This document shows, piece after piece, positions 30,734-40,192 of a stretch of DNA of 64,000 nucleotides. Position numbers and translations under genes: made by a program. Below the pieces are notes generated by a model. The model had not been told where the DNA came from. It made no database searches and saw nothing but the letters and a program-made list of their open reading frames with translations. Numbering within the stretch: position 1 is the stretch's first letter; every line of letters begins with the position of its first letter. Source of the stretch: Lentisphaera profundi (GTDB taxonomy: Bacteria; Verrucomicrobiota; Lentisphaeria; Lentisphaerales; Lentisphaeraceae); the NCBI RefSeq assembly GCF_028728065.1, contig NZ_CP117811.1:496001-560000 (forward strand), read 5' to 3'.

Positions 30734-31069
30734 ATGAAAATCAGTGATTTTAATAATCTAGAAAAAGAAAATGTCTCGCATAATGAAGAGGTCAAAAGAC
30801 AGCGGTTTTTACATGACGGAGATCTGCCCGGACTTACTAATTTCTCGCGAGCCTTTTTCGAAGCGGGGATGCAAGTGGAGTCACACCTGCATAAAGATAT
30901 GAATGAAGTCTTTTATGTTTTACAGGGCAGGGGAGAAATCATGGTTGACTTAAAGTCTTATAAGCTTAGTCCAGGCGTGTCAGTGGTGGTAGAAGCGGGT
31001 GAAAGACATCAGATTTTGGCTGAGACATCTTTGGAGTTGCTTTATTTCGGCTTAGAAAGCAAAGCTTAA
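30734..31069 (+). CDS. Cupin-domain protein
   Basis: The 111-residue protein is one cupin barrel. Motif 1 fits exactly: G45-x5-H51-x-H53-x4-E58-x6-G65, giving the metal-binding His, His and Glu. Motif 2 has VEAGERHQI with the third histidine. It probably binds a metal ion in the cytoplasm; small cupins of this kind often act as sugar isomerases or are of unknown activity. A strong GAGGGG ribosome site precedes the ATG. Monocistronic; transaldolase follows after 190 bases. Confidence 0.8.
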   Translation: MKISDFNNLEKENVSHNEEVKRQRFLHDGDLPGLTNFSRAFFEAGMQVESHLHKDMNEVFYVLQGRGEIMVDLKSYKLSPGVSVVVEAGERHQILAETSLELLYFGLESKA

Positions 31070-31187
31070 TTTGTTCATTTTGCCTAAAGTTATAATTTAT
31101 GTTATAAAAAATGTTAAATTTTGACTAGTGTATTTTAAAAATCCTTTAATTAGTGCATATTGCTTGAGCTGGAGCTCTTGAAAATAC

Positions 31188-31209
31188 CCTTATTCTAGTA
31201 AGAATAAGG
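31188..31209 (+). other. Hairpin in the transaldolase upstream region
   Basis: CCTTATTC and GAATAAGG form a perfect 8-bp stem with a six-base loop about 50 bases before the transaldolase start. No T tract follows, so it is more likely a 5' leader element than a terminator. Its role is unknown. Confidence 0.35.
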
Positions 31210-31259
31210 ATGTGATTTAAATAAGAGATCGATGGAAAATATAAATTAGGAATACGAAT

Positions 31260-32216
31260 ATGAGTGTTTTAGAAAGTTTAAAATCAAAAACTACAGTCGT
31301 TGCAGATACTGGTGACTTCGAGTCAATGAAAACTTATTTGCCAACAGATGCCACAACTAACCCTTCTTTAATTTATGCGGCATCACAAATGCCTCAGTAC
31401 GCATCTTTAGTTGATGATGCGATTGCTTATGGTAAATCTAAGGGCAGTGACAAAGTTGCTCAGCTTGACTTGGCAATGGACAAGCTTTCAGTTAACTTTG
31501 GCTTGGAGATCCTTAAAATTGTTCCGCGTTTCGTTTCTACAGAAGTAGATGCACGTTTGTCTTATGATATGCAGGGCACAGTAGATAAAGCACGTGAATT
31601 GATTGCTCTTTACGAAGAAGCGGGTATTTCTAAAGATCGCATTTTGATTAAAATTGCAACAACTTGGGAAGGTGTGAAAGCAGCTGAAGTACTTCGCAAA
31701 GAAGGCGTTCGCTGTAACATGACTTTACTCTTTAGTTTTGCTCAAGCAGTAGCTTGTGCCGAAGCTGGCGTTTACTTGATCTCGCCTTTTGTTGGACGTA
31801 TCCGTGATTGGTACATGAAAGATACTGGTAAGGAATACAGTGCAGAAGAAGATCCAGGTGTTATCTCTGTTCGTAATATCTATAACTACTACAAAAAGTT
31901 TGGCTATGAAACAGTAGTTATGGGTGCATCATTCCGTACTGCTGATGAAGTTATGGCACTTGCGGGTTGTGATTTACTTACTATTGCTCCAAAACTATTG
32001 AAAGAGCTTGAGGAACGCAATGAAGAATTGCCAACTTATCTTTCTGAAGAAACAGCAGCAGCCAAATGTACTCAAGAGAAAATCACTCTCGACGAAAAAG
32101 CTTTCCGCTGGTCACACAATTCTGATCCAATGGCAGTAGAAAAACTCGCACAAGGTATTCGCGGTTTTGCAGCTGACTTAGATAAATTAGAAGCTTACAT
32201 CGCTGACAAGCTCTAG
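31260..32216 (+). CDS. tal: Transaldolase
   Basis: Transaldolase transfers a dihydroxyacetone unit between sugar phosphates in the pentose phosphate pathway. The 318-residue protein is the longer, E. coli TalB-like type. It has [13 protein letters not shown] near the N-terminus, the Schiff-base lysine in [12 protein letters not shown] at about residue 133, [11 protein letters not shown], and the [11 protein letters not shown] signature. The gene is preceded by a GGAAT-type ribosome site and followed by its own terminator. Confidence 0.97.
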   Translation: MSVLESLKSKTTVVADTGDFESMKTYLPTDATTNPSLIYAASQMPQYASLVDDAIAYGKSKGSDKVAQLDLAMDKLSVNFGLEILKIVPRFVSTEVDARLSYDMQGTVDKARELIALYEEAGISKDRILIKIATTWEGVKAAEVLRKEGVRCNMTLLFSFAQAVACAEAGVYLISPFVGRIRDWYMKDTGKEYSAEEDPGVISVRNIYNYYKKFGYETVVMGASFRTADEVMALAGCDLLTIAPKLLKELEERNEELPTYLSEETAAAKCTQEKITLDEKAFRWSHNSDPMAVEKLAQGIRGFAADLDKLEAYIADKL

Positions 32217-32232
32217 TTCTATCAAATAATTC

Positions 32233-32267
32233 AAAAAGCCCGTTCATTAATTTGAGCGGGCTTTTTT
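32233..32267 (+). terminator. Rho-independent terminator of tal
   Basis: AAAAGCCCG and CGGGCTTTT form the stem, followed by a T tract, starting 17 bases after the tal stop. Confidence 0.88.
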
Positions 32268-32289
32268 GTGTATTGGCTAAATATTCACG

Positions 32290-32710
32290 ATTACCCATTA
32301 AGAGGGGCAAAGCCCTTTAGTCGCCTGGTAAAGGGTCTAACCAGGCAGGCGGATAAAAAGCATCTGCCAATACGGCAGTATCTTGCTGGGGGAGCTAGAG
32401 GGGGACAGCGTCCACCTCGTGTGCGGAGCACCATGCCCTTTCATCTGGTGAATCGTAAAGTATGATGAATGCCTATCGCCTCACTCCGGCGGGGAGGTGT
32501 TGCCAGTGCTGCCACACGGGCAGATAAAGGACAGTGCGGAAAAAGGGCGGTTCTGCCACACGGGCGGTACTGCCATATGGGCGGAGAAAAGGCAGGGTTT
32601 ATATAGAGCTTCGCCTCACTCCAGCGGGGAGGTGTTGCCACACGGGCGGCAAAAGGGAGGTGCTCCACACGGGCGGATAAAGGGAGGTGTTGCCATACGG
32701 GCAGATGATG
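32290..32710 (+). repeat. GC-rich non-coding patch of degenerate repeats
   Basis: This stretch is much richer in G and C than its surroundings and has no credible gene. A 12-base core CCACACGGGCGG (with C/T and A/G changes) starts at 32512, 32556, 32573, 32638, 32665 and 32693. The last three are spaced 27-28 bases and share the following ATAAAGGGAGGTG-like tail. A 30-base block beginning TCGCCTCACTCC is present at 32476-32505 and again at 32611-32640 with one mismatch. Related fragments (GGCGGATAAA, TGCCAATACGGCAG) lie further left. Origin and role are unknown. Confidence 0.8.
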
Positions 32711-32794
32711 GTTTTGGAAGTTGTCCTGCTATATTTTGTTTATTGGGGTTTTGGACCTAAGTTTATTTATAGTTAATTGATAAGAGTTGTGAAT

Positions 32795-33811
32795 ATGCAA
32801 AAAATCAGTTTGGTCATTTTAATATTTTTGAGTTTGTCCTTATTGGCTTTGGAGCCGTACAGAGGGGAGCAGCTGTGGGGCTTTAAAGACAAGAATAAAG
32901 TGGTGATTGAAGAGCAGTTCCTAGAAGTTCGCTCTTTTATCAAGAAACTTGCTGCAGTTAGAGCTGAGGCGGGCTGGGGTTTTGTTAATGAACAGGGCAA
33001 GATCGTACTTGAGCCTCAGGCTGATGAAGAGCCGCAATCTCTAGGGGATAGGACCTATTATAAGTTAAAAGGCCAGGTGGGGATGATGGATAATGCTGCG
33101 GGGGTATTAGTTTTTCCCGCAATTTATCAGAGTATAAGAAAATTTGGTGATAAATTGTACATGCTTAAAAAGGGTGAGTTGTGGTATGCCGCAGACCATA
33201 AAGGCAGTTTTGTAGTGGCCTCGGGCTTTAGTTTAGTTTATGAGCTAGACGATAATTATATTGCATTTAAGACAGATAAGGGCTGGGGTTTGATTGATCA
33301 TACTCCAGTCATTGTTGTGCAAGCCTTTGCAGAGAAAATCGATGCTCCCACGGGTAAAATGATGCGCTTTAAGCAAAATGGTCTCTATGGTTTTTTAAAT
33401 GATGCAGGGCAATTGGTGATTGATGCGGCTTACGAGGACGCTACTGAATTTACCGATTCAGGCGTGGCGTTTGTTAAGACCGGTCCGCAATGGGATAAAA
33501 TTAATCGCCAAGGGAGTATTTTAAATAGTACCACGAGTATTGCTAAAGAGACTCCTGCGGATTTGGTGGCGCGTTTATTTAAGCAGGATGAGAAGGGGCC
33601 AAAGGTCGAGATTTATAATAGTAACAATTATAATCGCTCCTATTACCCAAATGCTTATCCCTATGTTTATCGACGGGGTTATCACCGTCCAGTGCCTTAT
33701 AAAAGACCTAAATATCCTAAGACGAGTTTTGGTTTGGGTACGCATTTGTATTTCAAAAATGGCAAGATTCGTGGTGGCGGTCCAAGCCTTGGAGTGAGTA
33801 GGAGGCTGTAG
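32795..33811 (+). CDS. Secreted WG-repeat protein
   Basis: The 338-residue protein begins with a signal peptide (MQKISLVILIFLSLSLLALE). The body has about five WG-type beta repeats: LWGFKDKNKVVIEEQF, GWGFVNEQGKIVLEP, VGMMDNAAGVLVFPAIY, GWGLIDHTPVIVV and LYGFLNDAGQLVIDAAY. Such repeats form beta-propeller-like or hairpin arrays of unknown binding role. The C-terminal 80 residues differ: a low-complexity segment rich in Y, N, P and R. In-frame starts at 32777 and 32789 exist but ATG at 32795 gives the best signal peptide. It should be periplasmic or cell-surface. Confidence 0.75.
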   Translation: MQKISLVILIFLSLSLLALEPYRGEQLWGFKDKNKVVIEEQFLEVRSFIKKLAAVRAEAGWGFVNEQGKIVLEPQADEEPQSLGDRTYYKLKGQVGMMDNAAGVLVFPAIYQSIRKFGDKLYMLKKGELWYAADHKGSFVVASGFSLVYELDDNYIAFKTDKGWGLIDHTPVIVVQAFAEKIDAPTGKMMRFKQNGLYGFLNDAGQLVIDAAYEDATEFTDSGVAFVKTGPQWDKINRQGSILNSTTSIAKETPADLVARLFKQDEKGPKVEIYNSNNYNRSYYPNAYPYVYRRGYHRPVPYKRPKYPKTSFGLGTHLYFKNGKIRGGGPSLGVSRRL

Positions 33812-33943
33812 TTAGACGGGCATATTGCTCAATAAATCGAGTTGAAGCCCGCTTTATCGAAAGAAAAGCATCAAGTCTTTTGATGGGCCAATGGCTCTTT
33901 GCTCCTTATGAGTTATTTTCAGATAATTCTAATTGGAGCCCCT

Positions 33944-35869
33944 ATGAAATTTTTCACTGTACTTTTATTTTGCTTTGCAAGCCTGACACATGCTGAGCAT
34001 AGCTCGGATAAGATCCTCGATTCATTGCTGATTATGATAGAGAGCAAGTCAGATCGTGGACAAATTGATCGTTACTTCATGGAGCCCCGAGCTGATTTAG
34101 ATCTAAATCAATTTGCTCAGGTAATTAAGCGCATTAAAGAGCATAATATAGAGGCTTTGACGGAAGGGCCTGTTATTTATTATCCGATTAATGAAACGGC
34201 GCTTTATATGCTTGAAACAAAGGATGGCTGGAAGTTTGCGCCTTCCGCAAGTCGTAATTTTGAAGATATCTATCAAGCGGCATTTAAGTTTTCAGATCCA
34301 GAAAAAACCATGGAATATTATTTAGAGAGTATTTTGGCTAATGATTATGGTGAAGCACTCTCTTGTATCATTCGTGGGAAAGACAATTTTCAGTATAAAG
34401 AAGGTAAGCTACCTGAGTACGCTATTTTTGCACTAGAGAATTTTGCCGTTTATATCACAGCAAATCCTTTGAGTTCTTTAGAGCTCGATTCCTATGACGT
34501 CGATGTACTGAGAACCTATAATTCTTCTTTGGGTGAAATCAATTTTGTTTTTGATCGTGGTGATTGGCTTATTACTTCCTCTACGTCCAAGAATCTGATT
34601 ATTGATCATTTTGGTCAAGCCAATATAAATGATTTGAGTGAGGCGCTACCAGATGAAGTGAGTGGAATGATTTTGATGCTGCGGAAAATGAAGTGGCTTT
34701 ATATCATCGTCGTTTTATTAGTTGGTTTTATTTTGCAGTGGGTTTTAACTAAAGTATTGCAGCAGACAGTTTTAACAAAATTTGAGCGTCATGGCAAAAT
34801 TATAAGTAGTAAAAAGAGTAGTAAATCGCTTTGTCTCTTATCGATGTCACTTTCCTTTTACCTTTTAATTCCCTATGTAGCTGAGCCCTCGGAATTATTG
34901 CTTAAGAGTCGTAAAGTTGCCTTTGTACTGGCTTTGATTGCGGGCATTATGGTCATTTCAAAAATTCTTGATTTGGTCATGAGTATCTTTTATGAAAAGG
35001 CACAAGGAAGTGCGACTAAAGTTGATGATGTACTCATCCCTATGGTGCACAAAGTTTTTCGCTTTGTTTTATATTTTGTGGGCTTCTCATTCGTCGCCAG
35101 CAATATGGGAGTCAATGTTACGAGTATAATCGCAGGTTTGGGGATTGGTGGTGTGGCCCTGGCTTTAGCTGCGAAAGATACTGTTGAGAATGTATTTGGT
35201 TCGATTACTTTGTTATTTGATCGTCCCTTTGAAGTAGGTGATTGGGTGGTTATCAATAACGTGGAGGGAACGGTAGAATCCATTGGCTTGCGTTCGACGC
35301 GGGTAAGGACTTTTTATTGTTCATTAGTGAATGTCCCCAATGCGAATTTAATTCGTGCCAATGTGGATAATTTTGGTCGTCGTTCTTATCGTCGAATTAA
35401 AACGAATCTGAGCGTTACCTATGATACACCACCTGAAAAAATCGAAGCTTTCTGTGAGGGTATCCGCGAGATAATTCGCAATCATCCACACACGAGGAAA
35501 GATTATTATCATGTGTATCTCAATCAATTTAATGCGTCATCACTCGATATTTTGCTCTATTGTTTTTTAGATGTGAGTGATTGGGCAATTGAGTTACGTG
35601 AGCGCCAGCGTTTGTTTTTAGATATTATTCGTTTAGCCAACCGCTTGGGAGTTGCTTTTGCCTTCCCAACTCAGAGTCTTCACATGGTGAAGCCCGAGGA
35701 TTTATATGAGCCCGAAGTATCAACAAAAGTGGAAAATATCCAAAGTTCATATATAGGTGCAAGGCAAAAAGCAAATGAAGTTATACAAGAGAGTGGAAGT
35801 CTACGTCCCCATCCTGGCGCGATAAATTATCAAGCAGGCAATGAATACGTAGTTTCAGAAAAAGGTTAA
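33944..35869 (+). CDS. MscS-family mechanosensitive ion channel
   Basis: The 641-residue protein has a signal peptide (MKFFTVLLFCFASLTHA), a soluble periplasmic domain of about 230 residues, then four transmembrane segments near 255-275, 300-320, 335-360 and 380-400. The pore helix TM3 is glycine/alanine-rich (SIIAGLGIGGVALALAAKDTVENVFGSI), followed by the beta domain FEVGDWVVINNVEGTVESIGLRSTRVRTF. It should open under membrane tension to release solutes. The upstream start at 33899 would spoil the signal peptide; ATG at 33944 has GGAG six bases away. alaA follows after two bases. Confidence 0.9.
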   Translation: MKFFTVLLFCFASLTHAEHSSDKILDSLLIMIESKSDRGQIDRYFMEPRADLDLNQFAQVIKRIKEHNIEALTEGPVIYYPINETALYMLETKDGWKFAPSASRNFEDIYQAAFKFSDPEKTMEYYLESILANDYGEALSCIIRGKDNFQYKEGKLPEYAIFALENFAVYITANPLSSLELDSYDVDVLRTYNSSLGEINFVFDRGDWLITSSTSKNLIIDHFGQANINDLSEALPDEVSGMILMLRKMKWLYIIVVLLVGFILQWVLTKVLQQTVLTKFERHGKIISSKKSSKSLCLLSMSLSFYLLIPYVAEPSELLLKSRKVAFVLALIAGIMVISKILDLVMSIFYEKAQGSATKVDDVLIPMVHKVFRFVLYFVGFSFVASNMGVNVTSIIAGLGIGGVALALAAKDTVENVFGSITLLFDRPFEVGDWVVINNVEGTVESIGLRSTRVRTFYCSLVNVPNANLIRANVDNFGRRSYRRIKTNLSVTYDTPPEKIEAFCEGIREIIRNHPHTRKDYYHVYLNQFNASSLDILLYCFLDVSDWAIELRERQRLFLDIIRLANRLGVAFAFPTQSLHMVKPEDLYEPEVSTKVENIQSSYIGARQKANEVIQESGSLRPHPGAINYQAGNEYVVSEKG

Positions 35870-35871
35870 TT

Positions 35872-37089
35872 ATGAAAAAGATCAATAAATCCTCACATTT
35901 AGAATCAGTAAAATACGAGATTCGTGGGCGTGTTGCCAAAGCCTCTGAGCGCTTGCGTTTAGATGGGGTGAATGTCCTCGAACTTAATATTGGTAATCCA
36001 GGCGTTTTTGGTTTCAAAGTTCCCGATACAATGAATATGGCTTTGATTCGCAACTTGGAAAAATCGGCATCTTATTGTGCCTCTAAAGGGATTTATTCTG
36101 CCCGTGAAGCAATTGTCGTAGACTCTCAGAATCAGGGTGTGAAAGGCTTGGATATTGATCGTGTCTATTTGGGCAATGGCGTCAGTGAATTGATTCTGAT
36201 GGCAATGGAAGGCCTCTTGAATTTAGGTGATGAAATGTTGTTGCCATCGCCGGATTATCCTTTGTGGAGTGCGGCAGTAAAAATTTCTGGTGGTCAGCCG
36301 GTTTATTATCCCTGCGATTCAGCTACTGAGTGGATGCCGAATCTCGAAGAAATGGAGAGTCGCATTACAGAGAAGACGCGTGGCATTGTGGTGATCAATC
36401 CCAATAATCCGACAGGCGCGGTATACTCACGTGAGATATTAGAAGGAATCGTAGAGCTCGCTCGCAAGTACAATTTAATTATTTTTTCTGATGAGATTTA
36501 TTCAAAAGTTCTCTATGATGATAATGAATTTATACCCATGGCAACTTTGGCGGAAGATATTTTGATTGTTAGTTTTAATGGCTTATCAAAATCATATAGA
36601 GCCTGTGGTTTTCGCTGTGGTTGGATGTATTTGACTGGAGCCGTTGAAGAGGCAGACTCTTATCTAGAAGGTTTAGATTTATTAGCGTCCATGCGCTTGT
36701 GTTCAAATGTCCCAGCACAATGGGCGGTTCAGACTGCTTTGGGTGGTTATCAATCCATCTTTGATCTATGCTCTGGTGATGGCCGCTTAAAAAAGCAAAG
36801 AGATATCTGCTTTAAGAGATTGTCGGCAATAGAAGGTGTCTCAGTGGTTAATGCTGGTGGAGCACTTTATCTTTTTGCTGAGTTGGATTTAGCTATTTAT
36901 AATTTTGAAAATGACGAAGACTTTGTATTGCGCTTCTTAGAAGAGGAGCACGTCTTATTTGTTCATGGCTCTGGATTTAATTACGAGAAGTCGGCTGCAT
37001 TCCGAGTGGTGTTTTTACCTTACAAAGAAGATTTGCAGCGCGCATTTGATCGCCTAGAGCAATTCCTTAGCCGTCACCGTCGTAAGTAG
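35872..37089 (+). CDS. alaA: Glutamate-pyruvate aminotransferase AlaA
   Basis: A PLP-dependent class I aminotransferase of 405 residues. Similarity to E. coli AlaA (YfbQ) runs the full length: LNIGNPGVFGF, GNGVSELILMAMEGLLNLGDEML, PDYPLWSAAV, GIVVINPNNPTGAVYS, and LASMRLCSNVPAQWAVQTALGGYQS. The PLP lysine is in SFNGLSKSYR. It should make alanine from pyruvate with glutamate as donor. It starts two bases after the mscS-like gene and is followed directly by a hydrolase gene, so all three are probably one transcript. Confidence 0.93.
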   Translation: MKKINKSSHLESVKYEIRGRVAKASERLRLDGVNVLELNIGNPGVFGFKVPDTMNMALIRNLEKSASYCASKGIYSAREAIVVDSQNQGVKGLDIDRVYLGNGVSELILMAMEGLLNLGDEMLLPSPDYPLWSAAVKISGGQPVYYPCDSATEWMPNLEEMESRITEKTRGIVVINPNNPTGAVYSREILEGIVELARKYNLIIFSDEIYSKVLYDDNEFIPMATLAEDILIVSFNGLSKSYRACGFRCGWMYLTGAVEEADSYLEGLDLLASMRLCSNVPAQWAVQTALGGYQSIFDLCSGDGRLKKQRDICFKRLSAIEGVSVVNAGGALYLFAELDLAIYNFENDEDFVLRFLEEEHVLFVHGSGFNYEKSAAFRVVFLPYKEDLQRAFDRLEQFLSRHRRK

Positions 37090-37857
37090 ATGTTTGAACT
37101 TACTTCTCTGGCTAGTGGCTCTAAGGGCAATTGTACTCTTATAGAAAACGATACGTCGGCATACATAATTGATTGTGGTTTGAGCTTTAAGAAGCTTTGT
37201 GAGAAAATGAAGACTTTGGGCAAAGATTTAGCTAAGCTCAAAGGCATCTTTGTGACTCATGAGCATGCGGATCATTCTTCTGGTGTTCGTATATGTGCAG
37301 ATAAATTAGATATTGCGGTATACGCAAATCATGATACGGCACTGATGTTGAAGCAAAAGAATCGCATGGGTAAGAAATGTGTGATTTTTGAAAATGGCCA
37401 AGAGATATTTTTAGACGGTATGTGCTTTCAGCCTTTTTCAGTGCCACATGACGCGGTTAATACTGTGGCTTACAAGGTTGAGTATGAAGGTCGCAAGATT
37501 TCGGTTTTGACTGATTTAGGCAGTGTTACCGAGCTTGTGGTGAATCAGGTGTATGGTAGCGAGATATTAGTACTTGAATGTAACTATGATCAGCAGATGC
37601 TGATGGATTGTGGGCGCCCATGGCGAACCATTCAACGCATCATGAGTCGTCATGGCCATTTAAGTAATGAGCAGGCAATGGAGCTCTTAGAGCGTTTGAT
37701 GCATCCAGGTCTAAAAGAATTGTATATTGGTCATATATCAGAAGATACTAATGATTATAGCTTAGTCTATGACATAGTTTCAAAAGCGCTCGATAAATTA
37801 GGGCGTAGTGACATAGAGCCTAAGATTCTTAGGCGTCACGGTTTATTAGAGGCATAA
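37090..37857 (+). CDS. Metallo-beta-lactamase-fold hydrolase (YycJ/WalJ type)
   Basis: The 255-residue protein has the metal-binding motif T56-H-E-H-A-D-H62, preceded by ASGSKGNCTLIE and DCGLSFKKL, which are characteristic of the YycJ/VicX group. Later ligands lie in VPHDAVNTVAY, LTDLG, ECNYD and GHISEDTN. YycJ-type enzymes are thought to be cytoplasmic nucleases. It begins on the base after the alaA stop codon, so translation is coupled. Confidence 0.88.
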   Translation: MFELTSLASGSKGNCTLIENDTSAYIIDCGLSFKKLCEKMKTLGKDLAKLKGIFVTHEHADHSSGVRICADKLDIAVYANHDTALMLKQKNRMGKKCVIFENGQEIFLDGMCFQPFSVPHDAVNTVAYKVEYEGRKISVLTDLGSVTELVVNQVYGSEILVLECNYDQQMLMDCGRPWRTIQRIMSRHGHLSNEQAMELLERLMHPGLKELYIGHISEDTNDYSLVYDIVSKALDKLGRSDIEPKILRRHGLLEA

Positions 37858-37882
37858 AAAAAGCCACTTGATTAAGTGGCTT
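37855..37882 (-). terminator. Convergent terminator between the hydrolase and the response regulator
   Basis: AAGCCACT and AGTGGCTT form a stem with a six-base loop. On the minus strand a run of seven T follows, so it mainly serves the response-regulator gene; on the plus strand the U tract is weak. Confidence 0.7.
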
Positions 37883-37905
37883 GTAAGGAAGTGTGTTTTG
37901 GAACT

Positions 37906-38283
37906 TTAAGCGAGAAGCTTATCGAGCTCTGCAATCACATCTTGGCAGGAGAATGGTTTTCGCACTGTCGCGTCTGCGCCAAAAACTTTAGCCGTTTCTA
38001 GGTTGTCGAAACCAGAAGAGTAGATCTTGCCTGTGATAGCAATGATTTTAACTTCGGGGAAAAGTTGTCTCATTTTTGTAATGGTTTCAAGGCCTTCCAT
38101 ATTGGGCATTACAATATCTGTAATGATGCCAGCAGGGGTGAAGTTATCCACTAAGTTAACAGCTTCAAGTCCATCATCAGCGGTTTTTACTGTGTAGCCT
38201 TCTTTGTTGAGGCAGTCTTTTAGAATCTCTAAAACGACTGGATTATCATCAATCACTAAAATATTTTTATTAGACACTTCCAT
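37906..38283 (-). CDS. Single-domain response regulator
   Basis: The 125-residue protein is a lone CheY-like receiver domain. The acidic pocket is in LVIDDNPVV, the phosphorylation site Asp58 or so in GIITDIVMPNMEG, the conserved Thr in IIAITGK, and the Lys in TVRKPFS. It has no output domain, so it must act through protein partners. No kinase gene is in the window. Confidence 0.92.
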   Translation of the reverse strand: MEVSNKNILVIDDNPVVLEILKDCLNKEGYTVKTADDGLEAVNLVDNFTPAGIITDIVMPNMEGLETITKMRQLFPEVKIIAITGKIYSSGFDNLETAKVFGADATVRKPFSCQDVIAELDKLLA

Positions 38284-38414
38284 TAGCTCATCTCTTTATA
38301 AATGTTTTCTTTAAAATAAAGACCGTTTTACTCTATACAATCAAAAAACTTCCTGTGAGTAGGAAAAGCAAGGGAAATAAATCAAAAATTAGTTAAGAGC
38401 CCAATAAAAGCAAA

Positions 38415-38448
38415 AATAAGCCGAAGAGATGGCTCTCTTCGGCTTATT
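38415..38448 (-). terminator. Rho-independent terminator of aroA
   Basis: AATAAGCCGAAGAG and CTCTTCGGCTTATT form a long perfect stem with a six-base loop, 20 bases past the aroA stop codon on the minus strand, followed by TTTGCTTTT. Confidence 0.85.
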
Positions 38449-38468
38449 AGACGAATATGTATATGCTT

Positions 38469-39746
38469 TTACTTTTGAACTAGGTCTTCGCGGACAGCGA
38501 AGTAGTTGGGGAAAGTTTTTTTACAGCATGTGGGATCGAGAATGGTGATTTCGGTGCCGAGGCTAAGGATGGCGAAGGCCATTGCCATGCGGTGATCATC
38601 ATAAGTTTCGATCTCGCAGTTCAAGATTTTTTCAGGTGGATTAATGACGAGATAATCGGGGCCTTCTTCTACAGTGGCGCCGGCGCGCTTTAATTCATTA
38701 GCGACTGCGGTGATACGCTCAGTCTCTTTGACCTGCCAATTAGCGATATTGCGAATGGTAGTAGTGCCTTTTGCGAACATCGCGACAACAGCTAAAGTCA
38801 TGCCAGTATCGGTCATCGTATTCATGTCGATATCAATACCATTGAGTGTGCCTGTTGACTTAACTTCGATGAAGTTATCTCCGTAGGTGACTTCTGCGCC
38901 CATTTGACCCATGACGCCAGCGAAGCCTGATTCGCCTTGGATACTATCTTTGCCACAGCCATAAACGCGAATTGAGCCATTGATAGCAGCTGCTCCGAGA
39001 AAGTATGAAGCAGAGCCAGCATCGCCTTCGACGATGAAGCTACTGGGGTTGATGTATTTCTGTGGAGCAGGGACAGTGAAAGTTTTGTAGTTATCATTAC
39101 TGACTTCTACGCCAAATTTTTTCATGAGGCCCATAGTCATGTCGACATAGGGTTTAGAAGTGAGTTCACCGTCGATATTGATGGTTACTGTATCTTCGGC
39201 CAAAGGTGAGGCGAGGAGTAATGCGGTGATGTATTGACTAGAAACTGATCCATTGACACTCGTGGTTCCGCCTTTGATACCATTCGCCTTGATCTTAAGG
39301 GGAGGGCAGTTTGTCGGGAATTCGTAGGAAATGTCAATATTGAGTTTTTGTAGTGCGTCCACAAGGTCTTTGATGGGACGTTCACGCATGCGAGCATTGC
39401 CATCGATGACGTAGTTGCCTTTACTTGCACAGATTGCAGCACTCATGCTGCGGACTGCGGTGCCGGCATTTTCGAGGTAGAGGGTGAAGTCGCCGTCGGG
39501 CAATGAGCCTGCGCAGCCTTCGAGTTCTACGGTGAGATCTTCGACATTGCGACTGCAGGGGATTTTAAGAGTTTGTAGTGCTTCAAACATGCGATCCACA
39601 TCGTTACTGGATAGGATGTTTTCTAAAGTGATTTTACCTTCTCCAAGTGCAGCGAGAAGGAGGCTGCGATTGGAAATGCTCTTTGAGCCGGGAAGTTTTA
39701 CTGTGCCCTGAATTGAGCTGATTTTCGGAAGGGTAATTTTTTCCAA
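38469..39746 (-). CDS. aroA: 3-phosphoshikimate 1-carboxyvinyltransferase (EPSP synthase)
   Basis: EPSP synthase joins phosphoenolpyruvate to shikimate 3-phosphate, the sixth shikimate-pathway step. The 425-residue protein has LPGSKSISNRSLLLAAL near the N-terminus, LYLENAGTAVRSM (the PEP/glyphosate-site motif), RMRERPIKDLVDAL, and EGDAGSASYFL, with KETERI and DDHRMAMAFAI near the end. The start is TTG at 39746, with AGGAG nine to ten bases upstream; there is no nearby ATG in frame. It lies after the rplT terminator and ends at its own hairpin. Confidence 0.96.
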   Translation of the reverse strand: MEKITLPKISSIQGTVKLPGSKSISNRSLLLAALGEGKITLENILSSNDVDRMFEALQTLKIPCSRNVEDLTVELEGCAGSLPDGDFTLYLENAGTAVRSMSAAICASKGNYVIDGNARMRERPIKDLVDALQKLNIDISYEFPTNCPPLKIKANGIKGGTTSVNGSVSSQYITALLLASPLAEDTVTINIDGELTSKPYVDMTMGLMKKFGVEVSNDNYKTFTVPAPQKYINPSSFIVEGDAGSASYFLGAAAINGSIRVYGCGKDSIQGESGFAGVMGQMGAEVTYGDNFIEVKSTGTLNGIDIDMNTMTDTGMTLAVVAMFAKGTTTIRNIANWQVKETERITAVANELKRAGATVEEGPDYLVINPPEKILNCEIETYDDHRMAMAFAILSLGTEITILDPTCCKKTFPNYFAVREDLVQK

Positions 39747-39770
39747 GGTTCGATTCTCCTATGGGTAAAT

Positions 39771-39799
39771 AAAAAAGGCGGGAAAAAATCCCGCCTTTC
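39771..39799 (-). terminator. Rho-independent terminator of the infC-rpmI-rplT operon
   Basis: AAAGGCGGGA and TCCCGCCTTT form the stem. On the minus strand it is followed by six T and lies about 20 bases past the rplT stop. Confidence 0.88.
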
Positions 39800-39819
39800 A
39801 AAAAAAACTTATTTTTAGC

Positions 39820-40176
39820 TTACTTAGCTAAAACAGCTTTGGCTTGTTCAACTAGTGCATTAAAAGCAGCACGATCAGTGATAGCCATATCAGCGAGGAC
39901 CTTTCTGTTAAGCTCAATATTGAGCTTTTTAAGACCAGCGATGAAGCTTGAGTAGTTAGTGTCTTGTTGGCGACAAGCTGCGTTAATACGAGTTGTCCAA
40001 AGTTGACGGTATTGACGTTTCTTTTGTTTACGACCGACGTAAGCGTGTTGATTTGCTTTGTCGACAGCGTCCATTGCATTTCTGATGCGTTTAGAAGCGC
40101 AGCCGTAGAAACCTTTAGCAGCCTTAAGGATGCGTTTTCTTCTAGCTCTTGAAGCTGGGGAATTAGTTGCTCTCAT
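39820..40176 (-). CDS. rplT: 50S ribosomal protein L20
   Basis: The 118-residue basic protein matches L20 over its length: the basic N-terminal extension ([17 protein letters not shown]), [36 protein letters not shown] and the C-terminal helix bundle. It binds 23S rRNA early in assembly and, in other bacteria, also represses its own operon at the mRNA level. It is the last gene of infC-rpmI-rplT. Confidence 0.97.
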   Translation of the reverse strand: MRATNSPASRARRKRILKAAKGFYGCASKRIRNAMDAVDKANQHAYVGRKQKKRQYRQLWTTRINAACRQQDTNYSSFIAGLKKLNIELNRKVLADMAITDRAAFNALVEQAKAVLAK

Positions 40177-40192
40177 TGATAAATCTCCTTAA

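Noticed and set aside
32476-32704. Repeats that could suggest a CRISPR array
   Set aside because: Repeats are degenerate, unevenly spaced (17 to 65 bases), have no unique spacers of fixed length, and there are no cas genes.
32270-32760. Short frames on both strands in the GC-rich patch as genes
   Set aside because: They follow the repeats, lack ribosome sites and have no recognisable domain.
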